64,000 nt of DNA from Planctomycetota bacterium (GTDB lineage: Bacteria > Planctomycetota > UBA1135 > GCA-002748355), in the NCBI GenBank assembly GCA_020638795.1, contig JACKHW010000007.1:148842-212841 (forward strand). The letters are read 5' to 3'. The translations under genes and the position numbers were made by a program. The notes beneath the pieces were generated by a model. That model was not told where the DNA came from. It did no database searches and was given only the letters and a program-made list of their open reading frames with translations. Position 1 is the stretch's first letter. Each line of letters begins with the position of its first letter. Below, one piece after another: positions 52,320-61,467 of this stretch.

Positions 52320-53175
52320 CGTGCACGTGCACGCTGTCGATGTCATCACGTCCTGCTTGGATTCGATCTTCGACCCTGTGCGCGATCTCGTGAGCCTCGC
52401 GTAGGGAGAGCGCCCCATCGACGTGGATCTCGAGATCGACGACGAAGCGCGCCCCCACCGGATGCACGCGCAGCTGAGCGACGCGTCGAACGTCCTCGTC
52501 CTCGAGCACGACACGCTCGAAGCGGACCTTCATGTCGGGCGGCGCCTGATCCATCAGGATGCCGACGTTGGAGCGAATCGGTTCGATCGCGAACCACGCG
52601 ATGTAGATCCCGATACCGCACGCCGCGATCGGGTCGAGCGCCGGCACGCCGAGTCGCGCGGTGAAGATCCCTGCGAACACCGTCGACGCGACGAGCACGT
52701 CCCCTCGATGGTCGCGCGCGCTCGCGAGGAGGGACGGCGAACGTAACCGACTGCCGACCGCGTGTGCGTAGCGGTAGAGCGCTTCTTTGGACACGATCGT
52801 GATCGCGGCGACCCAGAGCGCGAGCGAGCCCGGGGGTTCGGTCTTGCCCGCGATCCACGCGAGCAAGCCTTCGATCGCGATGAAGATGCCGGTCGCGGCG
52901 AGGACGGTACCGATGACGAGGCCCGCGATGCTCTCCGCGTTGCCGTGTCCGTAGTGATGGTCGTCGTCCGCCGGCTTCTTCGAATAGGCGTAGCCTGCGA
53001 ATCCGACTGCGGTCGCGAAGATGTCCCCCGCTGAGTTGAAGCCGTCGGCAGTCAACGCCTCGCTCGCCGCGATCCATCCGACGACGAATTTGGCGATCGT
53101 CAAGAAGAGATTGATCGTGAGGCCCACGGCGTGTGCCCGGAGCCCCGGATCGTGCAGCCACGAAAGCGTGCTCAT
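52303..53175 (-). CDS. Cation diffusion facilitator (CDF) transporter
   Basis: A 290-residue protein starting at 53175 (MSTLSWLHDPGLRAHAVGLT). It has six hydrophobic segments, the metal-site sequences TADGFNSAGDIFA (TM2 region) and DHRGDVLVASTVFAG (TM5), the histidine-rich loop DDDHHYGHGNAES and a C-terminal cytoplasmic domain (VRRVAQLRVHPVGARFVVDL). Proton antiport of divalent metals (Zn, Co, Fe) out of the cell is expected, but the selectivity cannot be read off; the usual HSLSD form of the TM2 motif is altered to FNSAGD. It follows glgA in the same direction by 13 bases. Confidence 0.9.
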   Translation of the reverse strand: MSTLSWLHDPGLRAHAVGLTINLFLTIAKFVVGWIAASEALTADGFNSAGDIFATAVGFAGYAYSKKPADDDHHYGHGNAESIAGLVIGTVLAATGIFIAIEGLLAWIAGKTEPPGSLALWVAAITIVSKEALYRYAHAVGSRLRSPSLLASARDHRGDVLVASTVFAGIFTARLGVPALDPIAACGIGIYIAWFAIEPIRSNVGILMDQAPPDMKVRFERVVLEDEDVRRVAQLRVHPVGARFVVDLEIHVDGALSLREAHEIAHRVEDRIQAGRDDIDSVHVHVNPDP

Positions 53176-53188
53176 GAACGAATCGGAT

Positions 53189-54652
53189 TCAGACGGACGA
53201 ACGCCGTGCGAGGCGCTCGTAGAGCGCGACGTACTCGAGGATCTGCGTGTCCCACGAGAAGTCGACGGCCATCGCGTTCTCCTGCAACCTGGCCCAGCCC
53301 TTGTCGAACTTCCACGCATCGAGACAGCGCCGCATCGCTTGCTGCAACGCCGCACTCGTGAAGTCGTCGAACACGAAGCCGTTCCCGACACCGGTCTCGG
53401 GATTCCAGTCGATCACCGTGTCGGCGAGCCCGCCCGTGCGACGCACGATCGGGATCGTCCCGTAGGCGAGGCTGTAGAGCTGATTGAGCCCGCATGGCTC
53501 GTAGCGGCTCGGCATCAAGAACGCGTCGGCACCGGCCTCGATCCGATGTGCGAGTTCGTCGTCGTATCCCCGATGGAAGCCGACGCGCCCTGGGAACGCA
53601 TCCTCGAGCCACGCAAAGTAGCGTTCGTGCCGCTCGTCACCACTGCCGAGCACGACGAGCGCCATGTCCTCGCGCTGCAAGAACACCGGTAGGACGTCGG
53701 GAAGGAGCTCGAATCCCTTCTGCGGAGTGAGTCGCGACACGATCCCGAAGAGCGGCGTCGTCGGCCCGAGTTCGAGGCCGAAGTGCTTGGCCAAGTCCTT
53801 CTTGCAGAGCACTTTTCCCGAGCGATCCTCGGCGTCGTACGTGGCCGCGATCGCGGTGTCAGTGCGCGGGTTCCAAACGCGATCATCGATCCCGTTGACG
53901 ATGCCGAAGAGGCTGTCCTTGCGCGCCTCGAGCACGCGATCGAGCCCCATGCCGTGCTCGGGCGTCCGAATCTCGCGCGCGTAGGTCTTGCTGACGGTCG
54001 TGAGGACATCGGCGTACAGAATGCCGTGCAAGAGGCAGGAGAAGCGCCCCTGTGCGAGTTCGTCCTGATGCAGTGCGCTGCGGATCGGCTCGAGGCCGAG
54101 CGCCCCGATATGACTCGCCGGAACGACACCTTGATAGCCGAGGTTGTGGATCGTCAGGACGGTCCTCGTGTGCTCGAACAGGCGGTCCCACTGGTAGGCC
54201 TTCTTCAGGAAGAGCGGTAGCAGAGCCGTGTGCCAGTCGTGGCAGTGCAGGATGTCGGGAGCCCGACCCTCCCACTGCATCAGCGCGATGACCGCGCGCG
54301 AAAAGGCGATGAAGCGCTGTGCGTCCCGATCGCCGTCGTAGATCGCGTCCCCGTCGAACAGATCGGGCACGTCGACGAGCAGGACCTCGGTCTTCGAGCC
54401 GGGGAGCGTCGTCCGATGGACCGACGCGCCGTAGTCCTTGCCCCCCATCTCGAACCGCAGCGACTGTAACCCAGGCACCGGTTTCGCCCGCACCGCCTTC
54501 CGCACGCGCCCGTAGAACGGCATCACCGCACGCGCACGCTCACCATGCCGGGCCAAGCCCGCCGGGAGTGCATTGCAAACGTCGGCGAGCCCCCCCGTCT
54601 TGGCGAACGGGGCGACTTCCGAGCTGACCGAGAGGATTTCGAGCGGATCCAT
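53189..54652 (-). CDS. glgA: Glycogen/starch synthase (ADP-glucose type, GT5)
   Basis: A 487-residue enzyme starting at 54652 (MDPLEILSVSSEVAPFAKTG). The KTGGLADVCNALPAGL motif binds the ADP-glucose phosphates; the later block MPSRYEPCGLNQLYSLAYGT followed by IPIVRRTGGLADTV holds the catalytic glutamate loop of GT5. The length is normal for GlgA. It extends alpha-1,4-glucan chains in the cytoplasm. It is upstream of the CDF gene and divergent from the ATP-grasp cluster (53 bases apart). No other glycogen genes are seen here. Confidence 0.96.
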   Translation of the reverse strand: MDPLEILSVSSEVAPFAKTGGLADVCNALPAGLARHGERARAVMPFYGRVRKAVRAKPVPGLQSLRFEMGGKDYGASVHRTTLPGSKTEVLLVDVPDLFDGDAIYDGDRDAQRFIAFSRAVIALMQWEGRAPDILHCHDWHTALLPLFLKKAYQWDRLFEHTRTVLTIHNLGYQGVVPASHIGALGLEPIRSALHQDELAQGRFSCLLHGILYADVLTTVSKTYAREIRTPEHGMGLDRVLEARKDSLFGIVNGIDDRVWNPRTDTAIAATYDAEDRSGKVLCKKDLAKHFGLELGPTTPLFGIVSRLTPQKGFELLPDVLPVFLQREDMALVVLGSGDERHERYFAWLEDAFPGRVGFHRGYDDELAHRIEAGADAFLMPSRYEPCGLNQLYSLAYGTIPIVRRTGGLADTVIDWNPETGVGNGFVFDDFTSAALQQAMRRCLDAWKFDKGWARLQENAMAVDFSWDTQILEYVALYERLARRSSV

Positions 54653-54705
54653 CGGCGCGAAGCATAGCAGTCGGGCCAGCGTCCCTCGTATGCTTGCAGA
54701 CATTC

Positions 54706-55926
54706 ATGGTCCGCGTCCTCTTCGTCGCCCCGTTCGCCCTCGATACCACGATGCGCTTCGTCCGCGCGGCAGCGTCGCTGCCCGACGTCGAACTCGGCAT
54801 CGTGACCCAAGAGCCTTTCGAAAAGCTCGGTGCCGACCTCAAGAGTCGAATCTCGGGCTTCGAGCGCGTCGACAACGCCGAAAACCTCCAGCATCTGCGC
54901 CACGCGGTCCGCAAGCTGGCGCATTCGATGCACGGGATCGATCGCGTCGTGGGCATCCTCGAACAACTCCAGGTGCCGCTCGCGGAGCTGCGCCAGGAGC
55001 TGGGAATCGAAGGGCTTTCGGTCGATGCAGCGCACAACTTCCGCGACAAGGCGCGGATGAAGGACCGCTTCGGTGCGGCCAAGATCCCCTGCGCCAAGCA
55101 TCGCCGCTGCCATTCGGCGTCCGAAGCCATGCAGTTCGCCGAACAGGTCGGCTTCCCCGTCGTCGCCAAACCGATCGCCGGAGCCGGTGCGCGCAACACG
55201 GCGCGCCTCGAGACCGTCGAACAGCTCGGCAACTGGCTGCGCAGTTTTCCACCGACGCCCCAGGCTCCGCTCATGCTCGAGGAGTTCGTGACCGGGCGCG
55301 AGTTCAGCTTCGACAGCGCATCGATTCGCGGACGCCACCTGTTGCATTCGATCACCGAGTACTTCCCCACGCCGCTCGAGGTGATGGAGAACCCTTGGAT
55401 CCAGTGGTGCGTCCTGCTGCGGCGCGAGCTCGATCGCCCGGAGTACGCCCCGATCTTCGAGGCCGGTCCACGGGCGCTCGACACACTCGGCATGCACACG
55501 GGGCTCACGCACATGGAGTGGTTCGCGCGGCCCGACGGTTCGATCGCGATCTCCGAGGTCGCGGCTAGGCCGCCGGGTGCACAGTTCACGTCACTGCTCT
55601 CGTACGCCTATGACTTCGACTTCTATCGCGGCTGGGCAGAACTCGTGAGTTGCGATCGCTTCGACGTTCCGAAGCGTCGCTACGCGGTCGGCGCGGCGTT
55701 CTTGCGCGGACAAGGTCGTGGCAAGGTCAAGAAGATCCACGGCATCGAAGAAGCAAGGCGCGATCTCGGCGAACTGGTCGTGGAAGCGAAGCTACCGAAG
55801 CCCGGCCAACCCGGCGCGAGCAGCTACGAGGGCGAGGGCTACGTCATTCTGCGTGGCGAGGACAGCTCGGCGATCGAGCAAGCACTCGCACGCGTCGTGC
55901 GCACGATCCGCGTCGAACTCGCATGA
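54706..55926 (+). CDS. ATP-grasp ligase (paralogue B)
   Basis: A 406-residue ATP-grasp protein starting at 54706 (MVRVLFVAPFALDTTMRFVR). ATP-binding blocks: RDKARMKDRFGAAKIPCAKH, GFPVVAKPIAGAGARNTARL, MLEEFVTGREFSFDSA and THMEWFARPDGSIAISEVAA with RPPG. It resembles its neighbours at 50552 and 55955 throughout, showing gene duplication. First gene of the plus-strand cluster of ATP-grasp, S51-like and hydrolase genes. It probably joins an amino acid or amine to a carboxylate; the acceptor is unknown. Confidence 0.87.
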   Translation: MVRVLFVAPFALDTTMRFVRAAASLPDVELGIVTQEPFEKLGADLKSRISGFERVDNAENLQHLRHAVRKLAHSMHGIDRVVGILEQLQVPLAELRQELGIEGLSVDAAHNFRDKARMKDRFGAAKIPCAKHRRCHSASEAMQFAEQVGFPVVAKPIAGAGARNTARLETVEQLGNWLRSFPPTPQAPLMLEEFVTGREFSFDSASIRGRHLLHSITEYFPTPLEVMENPWIQWCVLLRRELDRPEYAPIFEAGPRALDTLGMHTGLTHMEWFARPDGSIAISEVAARPPGAQFTSLLSYAYDFDFYRGWAELVSCDRFDVPKRRYAVGAAFLRGQGRGKVKKIHGIEEARRDLGELVVEAKLPKPGQPGASSYEGEGYVILRGEDSSAIEQALARVVRTIRVELA

Positions 55927-55954
55927 ACGGCAACGGACTAACGAGGAGCTACCG

Positions 55955-57175
55955 ATGCGCGTCCTGATGATCTCTCCGGGATTCCCGACCGAGATGCCGC
56001 TCTTCACACGCGGTCTCGCACGCGTCGGTGCCGAAGTCTACGGCATCGGCGATCAACCCAGGTCGGGTCTCGCGCCCGACGTCGCCAGTTCGTTGCACGA
56101 CTATCTGCAGGTGCGCGACCTGTGGGACGAGGCGCGCGTCGTCGGCGAAGTCCGACACTGGCTCGGGAACCGCCGGATCGATCGCGTCGAGGTGCTCTGG
56201 GAGCCGGGCATGATGCTCGCCGCCAAGCTGCGCGAAGCCCTCGGCGCACCGGGCCTGCGTGCGGAGCAGACCGTGCCCTTCCGCGACAAGGAGCGCATGA
56301 AGCGCGTGCTCGACGCCGCTGGCATCCGCACGCCGCACCACTATGACGCACGCACGCGCGAAGAAGTGCGCCAAGCCGCGGACCGCATCGGGTATCCGAT
56401 CATCGTCAAGCCGCTCGACGGCGCGGGTTCGGCGGACACGTGGCCGATTCGCTCGAACGACGAGCTCGAGCAGGCCTTGCGCGCTATTCAGCACGTGCCG
56501 GTCGTCAGCGTCGAGGAGTTCATCGAGGGCGAGGAATACACCTACGACACGGTCTGCGCGCACGGCACACCGTTGTTCGAGAACGTCGGCTGGTACCGTC
56601 CCGGGCCGCTGATCGCTCGGCTCAACCCGTGGATCAGCGCCATCAACGTCTGCTACCACGACCTCGACCAAGAGATCCCGGCGCAGGGTCGCGAGATGGG
56701 ACGCCGTGTGCTCGATGCACTCGGTTTCGAGAGTGGGTTCACGCACATGGAGTGGTTCCGGACGAAGGACGGCGAAGCGGTGTTCGGCGAGATCGGCGGA
56801 CGCAGTCCCGGCGGTCGCCTCGTACACGTGATGAATTACTCCACCAATGCCGACCTCTTCACCGGCTGGGCCGAAGCCGTGTGCCACGGACGGATCACGC
56901 AGGACGTGTCCAAGAAGTTCGCGGCGGCCGTCATCTTCAAGAAGGCGCAGGGCGGTGGCCCGCGCATCACGGCGATCGAAGGACTCGAGAGCGTCCTCGC
57001 GCGCTTCGGCGAACACATCGCCGCGATCGATCTCAACCGCGTCGGCGCGCCCAAGCGCGACTGGCGCAAGATCGTGCACGGCGACGGCTGGATCGTCGTG
57101 CGTCATCCCGATTTCGAAACCACGTGCCGCATGGCGGACAGCATCGCCACGGATTTGATCCTGAGGGCCGGTTGA
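55955..57175 (+). CDS. ATP-grasp ligase (paralogue C)
   Basis: A 406-residue ATP-grasp protein starting at 55955 (MRVLMISPGFPTEMPLFTRG), with a GAGGAG ribosome-binding site 6-9 bases upstream. Blocks: RDKERMKRVLDAAGIRTPHH, GYPIIVKPLDGAGSADTWPI, SVEEFIEGEEYTYDTVCAHG, THMEWFRTKDGEAVFGEIGG with RSPGG. Its similarity to paralogue A is especially strong in the middle (EEYTYDTVCA against EGFYDTICA). Twelve bases before the S51-like gene and 28 bases after paralogue B, so it is operon-coupled. Substrate is unknown. Confidence 0.87.
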   Translation: MRVLMISPGFPTEMPLFTRGLARVGAEVYGIGDQPRSGLAPDVASSLHDYLQVRDLWDEARVVGEVRHWLGNRRIDRVEVLWEPGMMLAAKLREALGAPGLRAEQTVPFRDKERMKRVLDAAGIRTPHHYDARTREEVRQAADRIGYPIIVKPLDGAGSADTWPIRSNDELEQALRAIQHVPVVSVEEFIEGEEYTYDTVCAHGTPLFENVGWYRPGPLIARLNPWISAINVCYHDLDQEIPAQGREMGRRVLDALGFESGFTHMEWFRTKDGEAVFGEIGGRSPGGRLVHVMNYSTNADLFTGWAEAVCHGRITQDVSKKFAAAVIFKKAQGGGPRITAIEGLESVLARFGEHIAAIDLNRVGAPKRDWRKIVHGDGWIVVRHPDFETTCRMADSIATDLILRAG

Positions 57176-57187
57176 CCGGCAAGGGCC

Positions 57188-58153
57188 ATGACCACGCTCC
57201 ATATCCCGGACCATGTCCATATCCTCGGACCTCAGCGCCTGCGTCCGACGCTGCGCCCCGCCCTCGATCGCGCGCAGATCGGGGATCGCATCGCGACGAT
57301 CACGGGCGGTTGGGAGGAACGCGAAGGTGAGGACGAAGAACTGCGCTCGCACGTCGCGCGCGACGTCGTCGACCTGCGCATCTGGGGCCGACTCGAAGGT
57401 GTCTTCGCTGCGAATCAGGAACTCCGCACGGCGATGCAGGAGAGATATGACCGCATTCGTGTCCTGAGGCGGCTCTACCAGCGGCAGCTCTCCCATGCAC
57501 TCGCGTCGGCGCGAGAACTCCTGACGACACACGACGGCTGGTGTGAGGACCTCTACGAACTCGCGACCGAGGCGTCGATCGATGCGGTCCGCATCATCGA
57601 TCGCAAGCATCGCGAACACGTCGCGGACATCCATGCTTCGTTCCGCGAACGTCTCGATCCTTCTCGCTACCCGGAGCTCGCACGGCAGCGCGAGGAAATC
57701 CGCGCGACCCTCGAGAGCTGCAGCGCTCTCTGTATCGCCGGCGGGCACGTCGCGATCTTGCTCAACCGCATGCGCGCGCTCGGCGTCCTCGATCATTGGG
57801 GGACTCGTCCGATCTTCGCGTGGTCGGCCGGCGCGATGGTTCTGTGTCCCGACATCGTGCTGTTCCACGACCGTCCCCCGCAAGGCGCCGGCGATGCGGA
57901 GTTGCTCGAACCGGGGTTCGGCATCGTGCAGAACCTCGTCGTTCTGCCGCACGCCAAACGGCGCTTGCGCCTCGACGATCCGATGCGTGTCGCGTTGTTC
58001 GCGCGTCGCTTCGCGCCAGCGCGCGCGATCGCACTCGATGACGGAGCGTGCCTCGAAGCGCGGCAGAACGTTCTGACGCACGTCGACGGATCCAGCCGGC
58101 TCGACGAAGACGGTTCGGTCGTTTTGCTCCAGACGAGCGGGAGTGCGGCATGA
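57188..58153 (+). CDS. Peptidase S51-like protein (cyanophycinase/dipeptidase E fold)
   Basis: A 321-residue protein with the class-I-glutamine-amidotransferase-like fold of S51 peptidases. Residues ~30-50 read IGDRIATITGGWEEREGED, the core helix region is LCIAGGHVAILLNRMRALGV with GGH (185-187), and the nucleophile serine is in FAWSAGAMVL (S213, the G/W-x-SAGA elbow). S51 enzymes include cyanophycinase and peptidase E, which cut Asp-containing peptide or isopeptide bonds. The N-terminal ~150 residues are arginine-rich helices and unusual for S51. It follows paralogue C by 12 bases and overlaps the next esterase as ATGA. It is probably a hydrolase for the product of the ligases. Confidence 0.8.
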   Translation: MTTLHIPDHVHILGPQRLRPTLRPALDRAQIGDRIATITGGWEEREGEDEELRSHVARDVVDLRIWGRLEGVFAANQELRTAMQERYDRIRVLRRLYQRQLSHALASARELLTTHDGWCEDLYELATEASIDAVRIIDRKHREHVADIHASFRERLDPSRYPELARQREEIRATLESCSALCIAGGHVAILLNRMRALGVLDHWGTRPIFAWSAGAMVLCPDIVLFHDRPPQGAGDAELLEPGFGIVQNLVVLPHAKRRLRLDDPMRVALFARRFAPARAIALDDGACLEARQNVLTHVDGSSRLDEDGSVVLLQTSGSAA

Positions 58154-59283
58154 ACCAGCTCCTGCGTGAACTCGCCGAACAGGGCCGCAACGAAGGGGCG
58201 ATCGACGCCTTCCTCGAGAAGCACGAGCTTCCGTTCGTCGACGGTTCGAAGGTCACGTTCGTCTTTCACGGCTTCGTCGACGAGGTCTATCTGCAGCACT
58301 GGATCTTCGGACTGCCGTCGAGCCAACAGTTCGAACGCATGCCGGGGACCAATCTCTTCCACCTGACGATCGACATCCCCGCGCGCTCGCGCGTCGAATA
58401 CAAGCTCGAGATCCGCAAGAACGGTCAACGTCGACTGATCGCCGACCCTCACAACCCGCACTTCGCACGAGACCCGTACGGAGCGAATTCGGTCGTGCAG
58501 GGTGCGGGATACGAGTTCCCGGACTGGGCGCTCGAGGACTCCGAAGCTCGGCGCGGCGAGACCCAGGATCACAAGATCGAGAGTCGTGTGTTCGGTGGCG
58601 CGCGTGACCTTCGCGTCTACCTGCCGGCTCGTTACAGACCGACCCGACGCTATCCGCTCCTCGTCATGCACGACGGGCAAGACTACGAGCGCTTCGCGAG
58701 TCTCGTCACGATCCTCGACAACCTCACGCACCGTCTCGAGATTCCACAGATGGTCGTCGTGATGACGCAGTCGCCGAATCGGCTCCACGAATACGCCGAC
58801 GATCCACGGCACGCGGACTTCATCGCCGACGAAGTCGTATCGTGGGCGGACGAGCGCTTCTCGCTCGTCGACAGCCCATCCGCGCGCGGTCTCGGTGGTG
58901 CGAGCTTCGGCGCTGTCGCGTCGCTGTCGACCGCGTTGCGCAAGCCGGGTGTGTTCGAGAACCTATTCCTCCAGTCAGGTAGCTTCGCGTTCACCGACAT
59001 CGGGGATCACGACCGCGGGCCACTCTTCGATCCCGTCGTGCAGTTCGTCAACCGGTATCGCGACGCCCCGACACGGCCCGCGCAACGCATCTTCGTGAGC
59101 TGTGGCACCTACGAATCACTGATCTACTACAACCGTTCGATGGTACCGATCCTGCGCGACACGGGCGCCGAGCTGCGCTACGTCGAAGCACGCGACGGCC
59201 ACAACTGGGAGAATTGGCGGGATCGCATGCGCGAAGGGCTCTCGTGGCTCTTCCCGGGTCCGCTATGGCTCGTCTACGAATGA
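58150..59283 (+). CDS. Esterase of the EstD/Fes type with N-terminal E-set domain
   Basis: A 377-residue protein starting at 58150 (MNQLLRELAEQGRNEGAIDA), overlapping the S51-like gene stop (ATGA). Residues ~30-130 form an E-set/CBM48-like domain (KVTFVFHGFVDEVYLQHWIF ... RVEYKLEIRKNGQRRLIADP). From ~150 a putative esterase (PF00756-like) follows, with YPLLVMHDGQDYERF, the nucleophile region SARGLGGASFGAVASL (G-x-S-x-G as GASFG) and a late histidine in RDGHNWENW. The layout resembles enterochelin esterase (Fes/IroE). It may release an ester- or amide-linked compound made by the cluster. Confidence 0.82.
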   Translation: MNQLLRELAEQGRNEGAIDAFLEKHELPFVDGSKVTFVFHGFVDEVYLQHWIFGLPSSQQFERMPGTNLFHLTIDIPARSRVEYKLEIRKNGQRRLIADPHNPHFARDPYGANSVVQGAGYEFPDWALEDSEARRGETQDHKIESRVFGGARDLRVYLPARYRPTRRYPLLVMHDGQDYERFASLVTILDNLTHRLEIPQMVVVMTQSPNRLHEYADDPRHADFIADEVVSWADERFSLVDSPSARGLGGASFGAVASLSTALRKPGVFENLFLQSGSFAFTDIGDHDRGPLFDPVVQFVNRYRDAPTRPAQRIFVSCGTYESLIYYNRSMVPILRDTGAELRYVEARDGHNWENWRDRMREGLSWLFPGPLWLVYE

Positions 59284-59329
59284 TCGGCTCGCGACTCTCT
59301 TTCTCTCGCCCGTTTGACAAGGGGACAGC

Positions 59330-60559
59330 ATGACTTCCACGACCCGGCGCATCGGGCTTTCTCTCGGCGCCGACATCTGTTGGCCGATCGCGTACGAGCA
59401 CATCGTGAATCAACTCGGGCTCGACGTGGCGGTCGACCGGGTACCGATCGAACCCTTCGACCTCGAGCAGCCGATCGACTACGACGTCGTGATCGATCGC
59501 CTGACGCATTGGTACGGCGTGCGTCGCGAGTGGATCAAGAAGGCATTGCTGCTCGACGACGTCTACGTCTTCAACAATCCGTGGTCAGTCCAGTCGATGG
59601 AGAAGCAGACCACGTACTGCGCGATGATGCGGCTGGGCCTCCACGTTCCCAAGACCTGGCTGATTCCGCCCAAGAGCTACAAGGACGTGCCAGACCTCGA
59701 GCGGACGCTGCAGAGCTACGCCAAGCTCTTCGATCTACCTGCGATCGGTGAGCGGATCGGCTACCCGATCTTCATGAAGCCCTACGACGGCGGTGGCTGG
59801 GTCGGTGTAGCGAAGGCCGACGACGGCGAAGAACTCGCACAGGCCTACGACGAGAGTGGCAACCTCGTCATGCATCTGCAGCGCGGTATCGTTCCGCACG
59901 ACGCGTTCGTGCGCTGTATCGGCCTCGGACCGCAGGTGCGTTACGTGCGCTATGCGCCCTCGGCGCCCCTGCACGATCGCTACACGATCGACTTCGACTT
60001 CCTCGAGCCGGACGATGTGAAAGAACTCGAGGACATCACGCTGACGATCAACGCGTTCTTCGGTTGGGACTTCAACTCGTGCGAGTCGCTGCGTCAGGAC
60101 GGAACGTGGTATCCGATCGACTTCGCGAACCCGTGCCCCGACAGTCAGGTTACCTCGCTGCACTTCCACTGGCCGTGGCTGATCAAGGCCAAGATCCGCT
60201 GGTCGCTATTCTGCGCGATGACGAAGCGCACGATGCGCCTCAACCTTTCGTGGGGCGAGTTCTTCGAGGTCGATCCCGAGCTGCCATATCGCGAGCGACT
60301 CACCGCATACGCGAAGATTGCACGCAAGCGCTTCGATGCCGACGCGTTCGAGTCCTTCTGCAAGAACGAACTCGCCGACCTCGACGCGATCGCATGGGAT
60401 TGGTTCGGCACCGAGGACTGCCACAACGCGATTCGCGCCAAGGTCACGGCCCTCTATCCCGAGGACGAACACGACGAGTTCTCCGAACTCTTCTGGCGTC
60501 GTGTCCAACTGTGGCGCGAGCGCGAGCGAGACAGCAACCAACCGAGAAAGACTCGATGA
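59330..60559 (+). CDS. ATP-grasp ligase (divergent, type D)
   Basis: A 409-residue ATP-grasp-like protein, only distantly related to the other three. N-terminus MTSTTRRIGLSLGADICWPI and a region SMEKQTTYCAMMRLGLHVPKTW that corresponds to the pre-lysine block, then GYPIFMKPYDGGGWVGVAKA (the ATP-binding glycine loop). The THMEWF block of the others is missing; instead there is INAFFGWDFNSCESLRQDG and a tail with WPWLIKAKIRWSLFCAM. It may be a ligase with another substrate. Its stop overlaps the next hydrolase gene by ATGA. Confidence 0.75.
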   Translation: MTSTTRRIGLSLGADICWPIAYEHIVNQLGLDVAVDRVPIEPFDLEQPIDYDVVIDRLTHWYGVRREWIKKALLLDDVYVFNNPWSVQSMEKQTTYCAMMRLGLHVPKTWLIPPKSYKDVPDLERTLQSYAKLFDLPAIGERIGYPIFMKPYDGGGWVGVAKADDGEELAQAYDESGNLVMHLQRGIVPHDAFVRCIGLGPQVRYVRYAPSAPLHDRYTIDFDFLEPDDVKELEDITLTINAFFGWDFNSCESLRQDGTWYPIDFANPCPDSQVTSLHFHWPWLIKAKIRWSLFCAMTKRTMRLNLSWGEFFEVDPELPYRERLTAYAKIARKRFDADAFESFCKNELADLDAIAWDWFGTEDCHNAIRAKVTALYPEDEHDEFSELFWRRVQLWRERERDSNQPRKTR

Positions 60560-61329
60560 CGAAGGCGAAGGAAACATGGTACTCGGAGCGCTTGTCGCGC
60601 GACTTGACGCTCTGCCGTTGGGGCGAAGTCGGACGTCCGGTCCTCTTCTTCCCGACCGCCGCCGGTGATGCGGAAGAATGTGAGCGCTTCTTGCTCGTGG
60701 ACGCGTTGTCCGATTTGCTCGAGGCCGGACGCATCAAGCTCTACTCGTGCGACTCGACGGCCGGCATGGTGTGGCTCAAGGAGGACGCATCGACCAAGGG
60801 CGGTGCACGAATCCAGCACGCGTACGATCAAGCGCTCGAACACGAAGTGCTGCCGGCGATCCGCAAGGACTGCGGCGACGACGCGATCGAACTGGTCGTG
60901 ACCGGTCCGTCGATCGGCGCGTTCCAAGCGCTCTCGATGTTCTTGCGCCACCCGTACGACGTCTCGCATGCGATCCTCATGAGCGGGACCTACGATCTGA
61001 CCCAGAAGATCCTGCGCGGTCCGGTCGACGATGCGTTCGTCGCCGCGTCCCCCATGCACTTCTTGCCGCGACTCGACCCGAAAGGACCGACGCTCACGAA
61101 AGCACGCGAACGCCTCGCACTGATCGTGACCGGCACGGGGCGCTTCGAGGACCCTGAACAATCGTGGCAGCTCGCGGACATGCTTGGCGCCGCACGCATC
61201 CCCAACCGCGTGATCGAGTGGGAAGGTTGGGACCACGATTGGCCGCTGTGGCGACGTATGTTGCCTTACTACCTCGACGAGCTGTTCCCGGCCGAATCGA
61301 GTGCGACGGCGACGACCAGCGACGCATGA
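60556..61329 (+). CDS. Alpha/beta-hydrolase (esterase-like)
   Basis: A 257-residue protein starting at 60556 (MTKAKETWYSERLSRDLTLC). VLFFPTAAGDAEECERFLLV is an oxyanion-loop-like strand; VVTGPSIGAFQALSMFLRHP carries the nucleophile Ser (G-x-S-x-G as GPSIG); the late part has WEGWDHDWPLW with a histidine suitable for the triad. Related small esterase-like proteins occur next to ATP-grasp genes. It ends the plus-strand cluster. Its exact ester or amide substrate is not deducible. Confidence 0.8.
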   Translation: MTKAKETWYSERLSRDLTLCRWGEVGRPVLFFPTAAGDAEECERFLLVDALSDLLEAGRIKLYSCDSTAGMVWLKEDASTKGGARIQHAYDQALEHEVLPAIRKDCGDDAIELVVTGPSIGAFQALSMFLRHPYDVSHAILMSGTYDLTQKILRGPVDDAFVAASPMHFLPRLDPKGPTLTKARERLALIVTGTGRFEDPEQSWQLADMLGAARIPNRVIEWEGWDHDWPLWRRMLPYYLDELFPAESSATATTSDA

Positions 61330-61467
61330 CCGAAGGTCACGTCGCGGCGCGAGCTGCGACGGTTCGACGAACACAACGACACGGTCGGCTGCGCGACCTC
61401 ACCGGATGGACCACGCACTCCCTCCCAGCTCGCCTGCGTACGATCGAAGAGAAGACACCGCGGTGAT

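Noticed and set aside
55949..58081. A 710-codon minus-strand open frame
   Set aside because: It lies opposite two well supported genes (ATP-grasp C and S51-like) and has no recognisable motif.
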